DNA of 64,000 nt from DATBDN01 sp963715995 (GTDB lineage Bacteria > Actinomycetota > Thermoleophilia > Solirubrobacterales > Thermoleophilaceae). The stretch is taken from the NCBI GenBank assembly GCA_963715995.1, contig OY970283.1, forward strand, positions 806,001 through 870,000, written 5' to 3'. The translations under genes and the position numbers were made by a program. A model generated the notes under the pieces. That model did no database searches. It was not told the origin of the DNA and worked only from the letters and a program-made list of their open reading frames with translations. This document shows positions 1 through 7,616 of the stretch, piece after piece (the first letter of the stretch is position 1; the number at the start of each line of letters is the position of its first letter).

Positions 1-288
1 CAGCGTCATGAACGCGACCAGGCCGTCCCAGGCCTTGCGCTTGCGGGCAGCCGCCTCGGCCGCCTCGGCAACCTCCGCGATCTTGCGCTCGAAGACGGCG
101 GCAATCAGGTCGTCCTTGGTCTCGAAGCGCCGGAAGACCGTGGCCTGCCCGACTCCCGCGCGCTCCGCGATGTCCGCCACACACGCCTCGTTGCCCTTCT
201 CGGCGAACGCAGCCTCGGCAGCCTCGAGGATCAGCTCGAGGTTGCGGGCGGCGTCGGCGCGGAGGGTGGGGGTGGTGGTTGTCGTCAC
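1..288 (-). CDS. TetR-family transcriptional regulator (C-terminus cut off by window edge)
   Basis: Only the first 96 codons are visible; the ligand-binding C-terminal part lies outside the window. The GTG start at 288 sits 5 bases past the stop of the exporter gene, so the two form one operon. Residues about 14-65 are a typical TetR N-terminal domain: a helix starting RNLELILEAAEAAFAEKG, then the helix-turn-helix VADIAERAGVGQATVFRRF and a basic KDDLIAAVFE helix. TetR proteins of this kind usually repress the adjacent drug exporter and are released by its substrate. A short palindrome (AGTGCTCACT at 1791-1800) near the exporter start is a possible operator. The family call is secure; the effector is unknown. 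Confidence 0.88.
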   Translation of the reverse strand, partial: MTTTTTPTLRADAARNLELILEAAEAAFAEKGNEACVADIAERAGVGQATVFRRFETKDDLIAAVFERKIAEVAEAAEAAARKRKAWDGLVAFMTL

Positions 289-293
289 GGGTT

Positions 294-1799
294 CTAGGCG
301 GCCGCCAGCACCGGCTCTTGGCCGGCGACGATGTTTGCCACGTCGCGGCCCCTGATGATCGCCAGGATGAGCATCGCACCGGTCGCCATGAGAATGCCAC
401 TGACCGTGAAGGCCGTGGTGTAGCCGCCCACCAGCGCGGCCGAGCGCTCCGCCGCGCTCGGCGCGTGGCCGAGTGCGGAGAGCTGCGAGCTCGTGTGGTT
501 GAAGGCCACGGTCGAGAGGATCGCAAGCCCAAGCGCGCCGCCCACCTGCTGGGAGGTGTTCAGGAGGCCCGAGGCCAGGCCCTGGTCGTCGGGATGCACG
601 TTCGTGGTGGCCATCAACGTGATCGGCACGAACGTCATGCCCATGCCGAGCGCGATGAACAGGAGACCTGGCAGCACGTCGGCGGCGTAGGCGCCGTTCC
701 ACGGCATGCCCGTGAGCAGGAACATGCCGGTGGCCGCGAACGAGATCCCGATCACGGTCTGCACCCGCGCGCCGAGCCGCTTGATGCCCTGCTGGGCGAT
801 GGCTGCGCCGATCATGATCCCGCCGGTGGCCGGCAGGAACGCGAGGCCCGCCTTTAGCGGGCTGTAGTGCAGCGTCTCCTGCACGTACAGCGTCACGAAG
901 AAGAACATCGAGAACATGCCGGCGATGACCAGCGTCATCACCGAGTTGGCGCCGGTCAGCGAGCGCGTCCGGAAGATGCTCAGGCGCACGAGCGGCGCCT
1001 CCGAGCGCTGCTCGATCGCGATGAAGCCGGCCAGAAGCAGCGCCGCCACCGACGCCAGGCCGATCGTGCGCTCGGAGCCGAAGCCCCAGGTCTGTGCCTT
1101 CACGATCGCGTAGACGAGCGTGACGAGGCCCGCGGTCACCGCCATCGCACCGGCGATGTCGATCGTCTTCGGACGGTGCTCGGCCAGCGTGTTCGGCACG
1201 TAGCGCAGCGCCGCCGCGATCGCGGCGATGCCGACCGGCACGTTCACGAAGAAGCACCACTCCCAGGAGAAGGCATCCGTCAGCACGCCGCCCAGCAGCA
1301 GGCCGACGGCGCTGCCGCCGGCTGCGATCGCCGACCAGACGCCGAGCGCCTTCGTGCGGTCGGGCCCCTCGTCGAAGGTCGTCGTGATGATCGACAGCGC
1401 CGCGGGGGAGACCATCGCGCCGCCAAGGCCCTGGAGCCCGCGGCCGAGGATCAGCATCTCGGAGCTCGAGGCGAGCCCGTTCAGGAGCGATGCGCCCGAG
1501 AAGACGGCCACGCCGGCCAGGAACAGGCGCCGGCGGCCGAAGAAGTCGGCCGCGCGCCCGCCCAGCAGCAGGAAGCCGCCGAACATGAGCGTGTAGGAGT
1601 TGATGACCCACTGGAGGTCGGCGTTCGCGAAGTGCAGCCCGCGTTGGATCGAGGGCAGCGCCACGTTCACGATCGTGGCGTCGAGCACCACCATGAACTG
1701 GGCCAGGCAGACCACCACGAGAGTGGCCCAGCGGTTGACGGAGCGCGTGGGAGAAGCGGAGTACATGCTCCGCATAGTAACATCAACCGGAGTGCTCAC
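294..1799 (-). CDS. MFS drug exporter, DHA2 (EmrB/QacA) family
   Basis: A 501-residue inner-membrane protein with about 14 hydrophobic segments, the size and layout of proton-coupled DHA2 multidrug exporters. It shows the family motif LDATIVNVALPSI near residues 39-51, motif A (GRAADFFGRRR) near residue 80, and a glycine-rich motif C (GSAVGLLLGG) near 160. Met1, Met9 and Met12 are all possible starts. A start at 1775 or 1766 would leave the AGTGCTCACT palindrome in the 5' untranslated region, which fits operator placement better. The TetR gene follows 5 bases downstream, so the regulator probably controls its own operon. The substrate cannot be told from sequence. Confidence 0.9.
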   Translation of the reverse strand: MSTPVDVTMRSMYSASPTRSVNRWATLVVVCLAQFMVVLDATIVNVALPSIQRGLHFANADLQWVINSYTLMFGGFLLLGGRAADFFGRRRLFLAGVAVFSGASLLNGLASSSEMLILGRGLQGLGGAMVSPAALSIITTTFDEGPDRTKALGVWSAIAAGGSAVGLLLGGVLTDAFSWEWCFFVNVPVGIAAIAAALRYVPNTLAEHRPKTIDIAGAMAVTAGLVTLVYAIVKAQTWGFGSERTIGLASVAALLLAGFIAIEQRSEAPLVRLSIFRTRSLTGANSVMTLVIAGMFSMFFFVTLYVQETLHYSPLKAGLAFLPATGGIMIGAAIAQQGIKRLGARVQTVIGISFAATGMFLLTGMPWNGAYAADVLPGLLFIALGMGMTFVPITLMATTNVHPDDQGLASGLLNTSQQVGGALGLAILSTVAFNHTSSQLSALGHAPSAAERSAALVGGYTTAFTVSGILMATGAMLILAIIRGRDVANIVAGQEPVLAAA

Positions 1800-1800
1800 T
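1791..1800. promoter_or_regulatory. Candidate TetR operator palindrome
   Basis: AGTG-CT-CACT is an inverted repeat beside the exporter start and upstream of its internal ATG codons. On the minus strand TACTAT a few bases downstream could be a -10 element. The assignment is inference from position and symmetry only. Confidence 0.3.
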
Positions 1801-1884
1801 TCGCTTACACGTCATCCCGGAGGAGGATCACAGATCCGCCTTGGGGCCGATGTGCGTACAGCGTCCGGGAAGGAATATTGAGTC

Positions 1885-2931
1885 GTGGCCAGCCTTGCAG
1901 CACCCGTTTCCATCCCGCGCGCGAAGACGCGCCGGATCTCCGTGCCGCGCCCGGCGCTGGTCACCGGGCTGGTCGTGCTGGCCGCCGCCGTGCTCGTCAC
2001 GGCGCTGCCCGGCGCCTACGCGGCCATCAGCGACGGCATCGGCCAGATCCCGCACGCCGACGCCGGCTGGATCGCGCTCGCGATCGGCCTCGAGGCGCTC
2101 TCGTTCCTGGGCCACATCGTGCTGTTCCGCGCCGTCTTCGTGGACGGCGAGGCGCGCGTGGGGTACGCCGCCAGCTACGAGATCACCATGGCCGGCCACG
2201 CCGCCACGCGGCTGTTCGGTGCCGCCGGCGCAGGCGGGGTCGCGCTCCAGGTCTGGGCGCTGCGGCGCGCGGGCATCGCGGGGCGCACGGTCGGCGCGCG
2301 CATGGTCGCGTTCCTGGTCCTGCTCTACAGCTTCTACGCGGTCACCGTCGCCCTGGTCGGCTTCGGCCTGTGGACGGGCGTGTTGCCCGGCGGCGGCTCG
2401 GCCGTGCTCACCGTCGTCCCCGGCCTCGTCGCCCTCGTGGTGATCGGCGGCGCGCTGCTGTCCAGCCGCGCTGCCACCCGCCTTCACCTGCGCGGCCGCG
2501 CCGCGCGCGTGGCGGCCACCATCTCGGACGGCGTCGACGGCGCGATCGAGATCGTCCGCATGCGCGACCTGCGCCTGCTCGGCGGCGTCGCCTGGTGGGT
2601 CTTCGACATCGCCGTCCTCTGGGCCGCGTTCCACGCCTTCGGTGCCTCGCCGCCCATCTTCGTGCTCACGCTCGGCTACTTCCTGGGCCTGGTCGGCAAC
2701 GCGCTGCCGTTCCTCGGCAGCCTCGGCGGCGTCGACGGCGGCATGATCGGCGCGCTCGTGGCACTCGGCACGGTGGCACCGGTCACGATCGCCGCGGTGG
2801 TGGTCTACCGGCTGATCTCGTGCTGGCTGCCCACGCTGCCCGGCCTGGCGGCCTACCTTCAGCTGCGCAGGCGGATGGGCGCCTGGGAGAGCACGTCGGC
2901 CACGCGCTCTGCCGCCTTGCCGTCCCAGTAG
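1885..2931 (+). CDS. Flippase-like membrane protein (UPF0104/YbhN, lysylphosphatidylglycerol synthase TM-domain family)
   Basis: A 348-residue protein with about eight transmembrane segments, starting at GTG 1885. The signature region from residue about 220 onward (WWVFDIAVLWAAFHAFG, then LGYFLGLVGNALPFLGSLGG) is typical of the AglD/MprF N-terminal flippase-like domain. This family is thought to move lipid-linked intermediates across the membrane. No synthase domain follows, so it is a stand-alone membrane domain. It is divergent from the DHA2 exporter, and its last 73 bases overlap the 3' end of the convergent epimerase gene, so both coding ends share DNA. Function beyond the family is unknown. 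Confidence 0.8.
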   Translation: MASLAAPVSIPRAKTRRISVPRPALVTGLVVLAAAVLVTALPGAYAAISDGIGQIPHADAGWIALAIGLEALSFLGHIVLFRAVFVDGEARVGYAASYEITMAGHAATRLFGAAGAGGVALQVWALRRAGIAGRTVGARMVAFLVLLYSFYAVTVALVGFGLWTGVLPGGGSAVLTVVPGLVALVVIGGALLSSRAATRLHLRGRAARVAATISDGVDGAIEIVRMRDLRLLGGVAWWVFDIAVLWAAFHAFGASPPIFVLTLGYFLGLVGNALPFLGSLGGVDGGMIGALVALGTVAPVTIAAVVVYRLISCWLPTLPGLAAYLQLRRRMGAWESTSATRSAALPSQ

Positions 2932-3923
2932 GGCGGGATCCGGTGCGGCCGCTCGCGCGCGGCCTCGATCAGGGCCGGCAGCTCGGCGATCCGCGCCGGG
3001 TCCAGGCCCAGCAGCACGTTCGTCCCCATCTCGACCGTGATCGGACGCTCGGTGTTGTCGCGCAGCGTGAAGCACGGCACGCCCAGGTAGGTGGTCTCCT
3101 CCTGGATGCCACCCGAGTCGGTCAGCACGGCGGCCGCGTCCGCAACCAGCCCCAGGAAGGCGAGGTAGCCGAGCGGTTCGATCAGCTCGATGCCGCCGGT
3201 GGCGATCCCCTGGCGCCCGATCGAGGCCCGCGTGCGTGGATGAACGGGGAACACGACCGGCATCTCGAGTGCGCGCAGTTGCGCGATCGCGTCGGCCAGC
3301 AGCGGCCCGTCCACCAGCGCAGGCCGGTGCAGCGTGACGACGAGGTGGCCCGAGCGCCCGCTCGGCTCGATCCGCTCGCGCATGGCCACCAGCGTGTCGA
3401 TCATCGTGTTGCCAGCCTCGTGGATCTCGTGTTCGGCATGGCCCTCGCGCAGCAGGTTCGCGCGCGCCTCGGGCGAGTGGGTGAAGAGCAGCTCGGCGAC
3501 CGTGTCGGTGACGATCCGGTTCAGCTCCTCCGGCATCGTGCGGTCGAAGCTGCGCAGCCCGGCTTCGACGTGCCCGACCGGGATCTGGAGCTTGGCCGCA
3601 ACGAGGGCGGCGGCCAGTGTCGAGTTGACGTCGCCCGGCACGAGCACGATGTCCGGCTGGTGCTCGACGAGCAGCGGCTCGAGCCGCTCGATCACGCGCG
3701 CGGTCTGCTGGGCATGGGTGCCGGAGCCGACCTCGAGGAAGTGGCCGGGCTCACGGATCGCAAGCTCGTCGAAGAACACCTGCGACATCGCAGCGTCGTA
3801 GTGCTGGCCGGTGTGCACCAGCACCTGCTCGAACACGTCCGGGTGCCGCGCGAGCTCGGCCACCACCGGCGCCATCTTCATCAGGTTCGGCCGGGTGCCG
3901 ACTACCGACAGGACCTTCCGCAC
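2859..3923 (-). CDS. wecB: UDP-N-acetylglucosamine 2-epimerase (non-hydrolysing)
   Basis: A 354-residue GT-B-fold enzyme interconverting UDP-GlcNAc and UDP-ManNAc for cell-wall or capsule polysaccharide. It begins RKVLSVVGTRPNLMKMAP, the usual N-terminal nucleotide-binding start. It contains HTGQHYDAAMS, VPGDVNSTLAAALVA, HVEAGLRSFDRTMPEELNR and TDSGGIQEE, the conserved binding and catalytic segments of the family. GTG 3923 is chosen because the longer in-frame reading is low-complexity and runs into the upstream MerR gene, whose stop lies 11 bases before. It is probably co-transcribed with the MerR/exporter pair. Its 3' end overlaps the flippase-like gene on the other strand. Confidence 0.93.
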   Translation of the reverse strand: MRKVLSVVGTRPNLMKMAPVVAELARHPDVFEQVLVHTGQHYDAAMSQVFFDELAIREPGHFLEVGSGTHAQQTARVIERLEPLLVEHQPDIVLVPGDVNSTLAAALVAAKLQIPVGHVEAGLRSFDRTMPEELNRIVTDTVAELLFTHSPEARANLLREGHAEHEIHEAGNTMIDTLVAMRERIEPSGRSGHLVVTLHRPALVDGPLLADAIAQLRALEMPVVFPVHPRTRASIGRQGIATGGIELIEPLGYLAFLGLVADAAAVLTDSGGIQEETTYLGVPCFTLRDNTERPITVEMGTNVLLGLDPARIAELPALIEAARERPHRIPPYWDGKAAERVADVLSQAPIRLRS

Positions 3924-3934
3924 GACGGCGGAAG

Positions 3935-4381
3935 CTAGCCCAGTTCGCGCAGGCGGCGCTGAGCGCGGCGGCGGCGCGCCACGAGCTCTGCCTCGAGCGT
4001 CTCGATCGCGCCGCGGCGCGCGCGCAGCAAAGTGAGCTGGCGCTCGATGTGGCCGAGCGCCTCGTCGATGATCACCAGCCGGCGGCTCTCGTCCGGCTCG
4101 GCCTCCCATTCGGCGCGCAGAGCGGCACGCGCGTCCTCGGCCTCGACGAGCGTCTTCAGCTCGTCCAGCGACACGCCCAGCAGCTCCTTCAGCTGGAGCA
4201 CTTCGCGGAGGCGGTCGATGTCGGACTGGGTGTAGGTGCGATGCGCCCCGTACTCACGCACTACCGAGCGCGGCAACAGGCCGATCTCCTCGTAGTAGCG
4301 AATCGTCCGCGTGGTCGTGCCGACCGCGCGCGCTACCTGGCTGATCCGCATCGGGGTGGCGGTGCGAGTGGCCGGGCTCAC
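3935..4381 (-). CDS. MerR-family transcriptional regulator
   Basis: A protein of about 148 residues if the GTG at 4381 is used, which overlaps the exporter stop codon (GTGA) and implies translational coupling. ATG 4351 is an alternative giving 138 residues. The N-terminal winged helix MRISQVARAVGTTTRTIRYY is followed by EEIGLLPRSV, the classic MerR start. The C-terminal half is a long basic coiled coil with no cysteines, so a metal sensor is unlikely. MerR proteins of this size usually act on an operator in the promoter of the adjacent operon. A matching palindrome lies at 5885-5896, upstream of the exporter. Confidence 0.88.
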   Translation of the reverse strand: MSPATRTATPMRISQVARAVGTTTRTIRYYEEIGLLPRSVVREYGAHRTYTQSDIDRLREVLQLKELLGVSLDELKTLVEAEDARAALRAEWEAEPDESRRLVIIDEALGHIERQLTLLRARRGAIETLEAELVARRRRAQRRLRELG

Positions 4382-5868
4382 GACAGGACGGGCTCCGCCT
4401 CGCGAACGCGCTCGCTCACCCGCGGCTCGTCGCCGTGCTGCACGTGCGCCGGGCGCATCAGCGACACGAACGCGCCGAGCAGGGAGGTCGCGGCCAGCAC
4501 CCACAGTGCCGTGTGCATGTTCGAGATGAACGGCGCGAGCTGCTTGTCGGAGAGGCCCTTCGCAAGGCCGGAGAAGATCTTGAACAGGACGTCCTTGGGG
4601 ATCGACGAGGCCACCACGGCCATGACGAACGCAATCGAGATGACGGCCCCCGTGTTCTGCACCATCACGCGTGTGCCGGCCGCGATGCCTCGGCGCGCCG
4701 GCGGCACCACGGCCATCATCGCCGCGGTGTTCGGGCTGTTGAACATGCCCGAGCCGATGCCGACCAGGAACAGCCAGAGCGCGGAGAAGACGTAGGAGGA
4801 CCCGGGCTGGAGCGTCGTCATGAGGCCCAGGCCGACGGCCGTGACGACCATGCCCATCGCGGCCATTGCGCGCGAGCCGCGGCGGTCGGCCCACATGCCG
4901 GCCAACGGCGAGGAGATGAGCATCCCGACCGCCAACGGCGCCAGCTTGATGCCGGCCGTGATCGGGTCGTCGCCCTGGGCGCCCTGGAAGTAGAAGACGA
5001 ACACGAACATGAGCGCGAAGCGCGACAGGCCGTTGATGAACGCGGCCCCGGTCGCCGCGGCGAACAGGCGGTTCTGGAAGATCGACAGGTCGAGCATCGG
5101 CGCACGACCGCGCTTCTCGACGACGAAGAAGATCGGCAGCAGCACGGCGGCGGCGATGAACCCCGCGATGACCGTCGCGTTGTCCCAGCCGTTCAGGCCG
5201 CCCTTCGAGATCGCGAGCACGAGCCCGGTCAGGCCCGTCACGAACAGGATCGTGCCGACGATGTCGAGGTCGCGCTGCCGGTCCGTGCGACCGACCTCGT
5301 GCAGGACCGACGCGGCCCAGGCGCTCGCGGCGAGCCCCAGTGGGACGTTGAACCAGAAGACCCAGTGCCACGAGATCGACACGAGCAGGCCGCCAAGCAC
5401 CGGCCCGATCACCAGTCCGACTGCCGCGACCATCGTGTTCGTGCCCATCGCCAGCCCGAGCTCCTCGCGCGGGAACGCGTCGGTCACGATCGCGCCCGTA
5501 TTGGCGAACAGGAACGCCCCGCCGACTCCCTGGAGGATCCGCCAGACGATCAGCTGCGTGCCGTCGCCCGCGAAGCCCGCGCCGAGCGACGCGGCGGTGA
5601 AGATGAGGAAGCCGATCACGTAGGCGCGCTTGCGCCCGAACAGATCGGACAGTCGACCGGCCGTGATAACCAGCACGGTGGAGGCGATCATGTAGGCCAG
5701 GATCACCCAGACGAGCGACAGGATGCTCGTGCCGAGGCTGCGCTCGAGGTCGGGCAGCGCGATGATCAGCGTGCCGGAGTTGATGGTGGCGAGCAGCATT
5801 CCCACGCTGGTGCAGGAGAGCGCCCACCACTTGTAGTGAGGGTGGCTTGAGTCGACTCGTCTTGGCAT
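4378..5868 (-). CDS. MFS drug exporter, DHA2 family
   Basis: A 496-residue membrane protein with about 14 transmembrane segments. It has the family motif INSGTLIIALPDLERSLG (residues 30-47), motif A (GRLSDLFGRKRAY, about 71-83) and a motif-C-like VGLVIGPVLGGLL (about 150-162). The ATG at 5868 lies only 16 bases from the MerR-type palindrome. The order exporter-MerR-epimerase on one strand suggests a single transcript. It is paralogous in architecture to the exporter at 294-1799 but differs in sequence. The substrate is unknown. Confidence 0.9.
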   Translation of the reverse strand: MPRRVDSSHPHYKWWALSCTSVGMLLATINSGTLIIALPDLERSLGTSILSLVWVILAYMIASTVLVITAGRLSDLFGRKRAYVIGFLIFTAASLGAGFAGDGTQLIVWRILQGVGGAFLFANTGAIVTDAFPREELGLAMGTNTMVAAVGLVIGPVLGGLLVSISWHWVFWFNVPLGLAASAWAASVLHEVGRTDRQRDLDIVGTILFVTGLTGLVLAISKGGLNGWDNATVIAGFIAAAVLLPIFFVVEKRGRAPMLDLSIFQNRLFAAATGAAFINGLSRFALMFVFVFYFQGAQGDDPITAGIKLAPLAVGMLISSPLAGMWADRRGSRAMAAMGMVVTAVGLGLMTTLQPGSSYVFSALWLFLVGIGSGMFNSPNTAAMMAVVPPARRGIAAGTRVMVQNTGAVISIAFVMAVVASSIPKDVLFKIFSGLAKGLSDKQLAPFISNMHTALWVLAATSLLGAFVSLMRPAHVQHGDEPRVSERVREAEPVLS

Positions 5869-5884
5869 GTCTGAAGGGGAAGTT

Positions 5885-5896
5885 TACGTCAACGTA
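5885..5896. promoter_or_regulatory. Candidate MerR operator between divergent genes
   Basis: TACGT-CA-ACGTA is a perfect inverted repeat in the 67-base divergent region, about 16 bases upstream of the exporter ATG. It resembles the ACGT-centred dyads bound by LiuR-type MerR regulators. The link to the MerR gene at 3935-4381 is inferred from location and symmetry. Confidence 0.45.
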
Positions 5897-5935
5897 CGGT
5901 TTCCGTCCACACGAAATCGCATAGGCTGCCGCCGG

Positions 5936-7093
5936 GTGGAAGCTGCACGCGAGCACGACATCGTCCTTTTCGGCGGCACCGGCTTCACCGGCGCCCTGAC
6001 GGCGGAGTACCTGGCCGCGAACGCCCCGGCGTCGACCAGGTGGGCACTCGCCGGGCGCAACCAGGGCAAGCTCGAGGCGCTGCGCGACCGGCTCGGGGTG
6101 GACGTGCCGCTGCTGAAGGCGGACGTCACCGACGAGCGCTCGATTGCCGACGTCGCCGCCTCCACGCGTGTTGTCATCACCACGGTCGGCCCGTACATCC
6201 ACTATGGCGAGCCGCTCGTGAAGGCGTGCGCCGAGCACGGCACCGACTACACCGACCTAACCGGCGAGCCCGAGTTCGTCGACCGCATGTACGTGAAGTA
6301 CAACGAGGCCGCCGAGCGCTCCGGGGCGCGCATCATCCACGCCTGCGGCTTCGACTCGATCCCGCACGACCTGGGCGCCCGCTTCACGGTCGAGCAGCTG
6401 CCCGAGGGCGTGCCGCTCCAGGTGCGCGGGTTCGTGCAGGCCGGCGCCATGTTCTCGGGCGGCACGTTCGCCTCGGCGGTCACCGCCTTCTCGAGAGCGC
6501 GCCAGAACATGGAGGCCGCGCGTGAGCGCAAGCGGTCCGAGTCGCAGGGTGGCGGGCGCGTGGTCAAGGGCGAGCGTGCCAAGCCGCGCCGCGAGCCGGA
6601 CCTGGGCTACGCGCTGCCGTTCCCCGCGATCGACCTCCAGATCATCCTGCGCTCGGCCCGCGCGCTCGAGCGCTACGGCCCCGAGTTCACCTACGGCCAC
6701 TACCTCGCGGTCAAGAGCCTGCCGCAGGCGGTCGGGCTGCCGATCGGAGTCGCCGGCCTGTTCGCCGCGGCACAGATCCCGCCCGCCCGCAAGTTCCTGC
6801 TCGGCCGCGTGCCGGCAGGGAGCGGTCCGAGCGACGAGAAGCGCGCGAAGTCGTGGTTCCGCGTGACCTTCCACGGCGAGGGCGGAGGCAAGCGCGTGAT
6901 CTGCCGCGTCTCGGGCGGCGACCCCGGCTACACCGAGACCTCGAAGATGCTCGCCGAGTCGGGCCTCTGCCTGGCGCACGACGAGCTGCCGCCGAGCGCC
7001 GGCCAGGTCACCACGGCGCAGGCAATGGGCGCCGCGCTGACCGCGCGGCTGGAGCGTGCCGGCATCAAGTTCGAGGTCATTGAGGCGAGCTAG
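5936..7093 (+). CDS. Saccharopine-dehydrogenase-like / trans-acting enoyl reductase family protein
   Basis: About 385 residues. The N-terminus is a Rossmann NAD(P)-binding fold with the loop LFGGTGFTGALTAEYL, followed by WALAGRNQGKLEAL and TTVGPYIHYGEPLVKACAE. The motif CGFDSIPHDLG is typical of the saccharopine dehydrogenase-like family that includes mycobacterial trans-acting enoyl reductases used in lipid assembly. GTG 5936 is chosen because it precedes the fold directly; a longer reading from 5867 would cover the palindromic operator. It is divergent from the exporter and followed, with slight overlap, by a lipoprotein gene. The true substrate (membrane lipid or fatty-acyl intermediate) is not visible. 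Confidence 0.8.
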   Translation: MEAAREHDIVLFGGTGFTGALTAEYLAANAPASTRWALAGRNQGKLEALRDRLGVDVPLLKADVTDERSIADVAASTRVVITTVGPYIHYGEPLVKACAEHGTDYTDLTGEPEFVDRMYVKYNEAAERSGARIIHACGFDSIPHDLGARFTVEQLPEGVPLQVRGFVQAGAMFSGGTFASAVTAFSRARQNMEAARERKRSESQGGGRVVKGERAKPRREPDLGYALPFPAIDLQIILRSARALERYGPEFTYGHYLAVKSLPQAVGLPIGVAGLFAAAQIPPARKFLLGRVPAGSGPSDEKRAKSWFRVTFHGEGGGKRVICRVSGGDPGYTETSKMLAESGLCLAHDELPPSAGQVTTAQAMGAALTARLERAGIKFEVIEAS

Positions 7094-7616
7094 CAGCGCG
7101 GCTCTGGCCGCACTCGTGCTTGCAGGCTGCGGCGGTGGGCACGGCCGCGCGGCGCCGGTGCGCCTGACAATCGATGCGCCGCCGGACCTGGCGCTGCTGC
7201 GCGCGGCGTCGGTCGAGGTGCACGGAGTGGTGGCGCCGGCGGCCGCGACCGTGTCGGTGGCGGGCCGGCACGTGAACGTGAGCCGTGGGCGCTTCAGCGC
7301 GAGGGTGGCGCTCCTGCCCGGCACGAACCTGATCGACGTCGTGGCCGGCGCCCCCGGCGGCGCGCGTCCCGCGATGGCGGCGGTGCGGGTGCGCCGCCAG
7401 GTCACCGTGACCGTGCCGGACCTGACCGACCTCACGCCCTCGGATGCCAAGGATGCGCTCGCGGGACTCGGGCTCGAGGCCGACGTGAAGAAGGCGGGCG
7501 GCCTGGTCGAGTTCCTGCTGCCCGTGGACGCCCACGTTTGCGACAGCGACCCGCCCGCGGGCACGACCGTGGACCCCGGCACCACGGTGACCGTGTTCGC
7601 GGCGAAGCGCTGTTAG
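7080..7616 (+). CDS. Lipoprotein with a C-terminal PASTA domain
   Basis: About 178 residues. The N-terminus is a lipoprotein signal ending in the lipobox LAGC, followed by a glycine-rich spacer. Residues about 35-105 look like an Ig-like/bacterial extracellular domain. The C-terminal ~65 residues (VTVPDLTDLTPSDAKDALAG onward, ending DPPAGTTVDPGTTVTVF) form a PASTA domain, the module that binds uncrosslinked peptidoglycan. TTG 7080 is chosen because it gives a normal signal length; it overlaps the 3' end of the preceding gene. The neighbouring convergent gene is a PknB-like kinase that itself lacks PASTA domains, which suggests a shared wall-sensing role (inference). Confidence 0.75.
   Translation: MRRASSAALAALVLAGCGGGHGRAAPVRLTIDAPPDLALLRAASVEVHGVVAPAAATVSVAGRHVNVSRGRFSARVALLPGTNLIDVVAGAPGGARPAMAAVRVRRQVTVTVPDLTDLTPSDAKDALAGLGLEADVKKAGGLVEFLLPVDAHVCDSDPPAGTTVDPGTTVTVFAAKRC

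Noticed and set aside
867..3938. A 1023-residue open frame on the plus strand
   Set aside because: Antisense to the exporter and epimerase; very rich in Arg/Ala/His/Asp with no domain, the usual shadow of high-GC genes.
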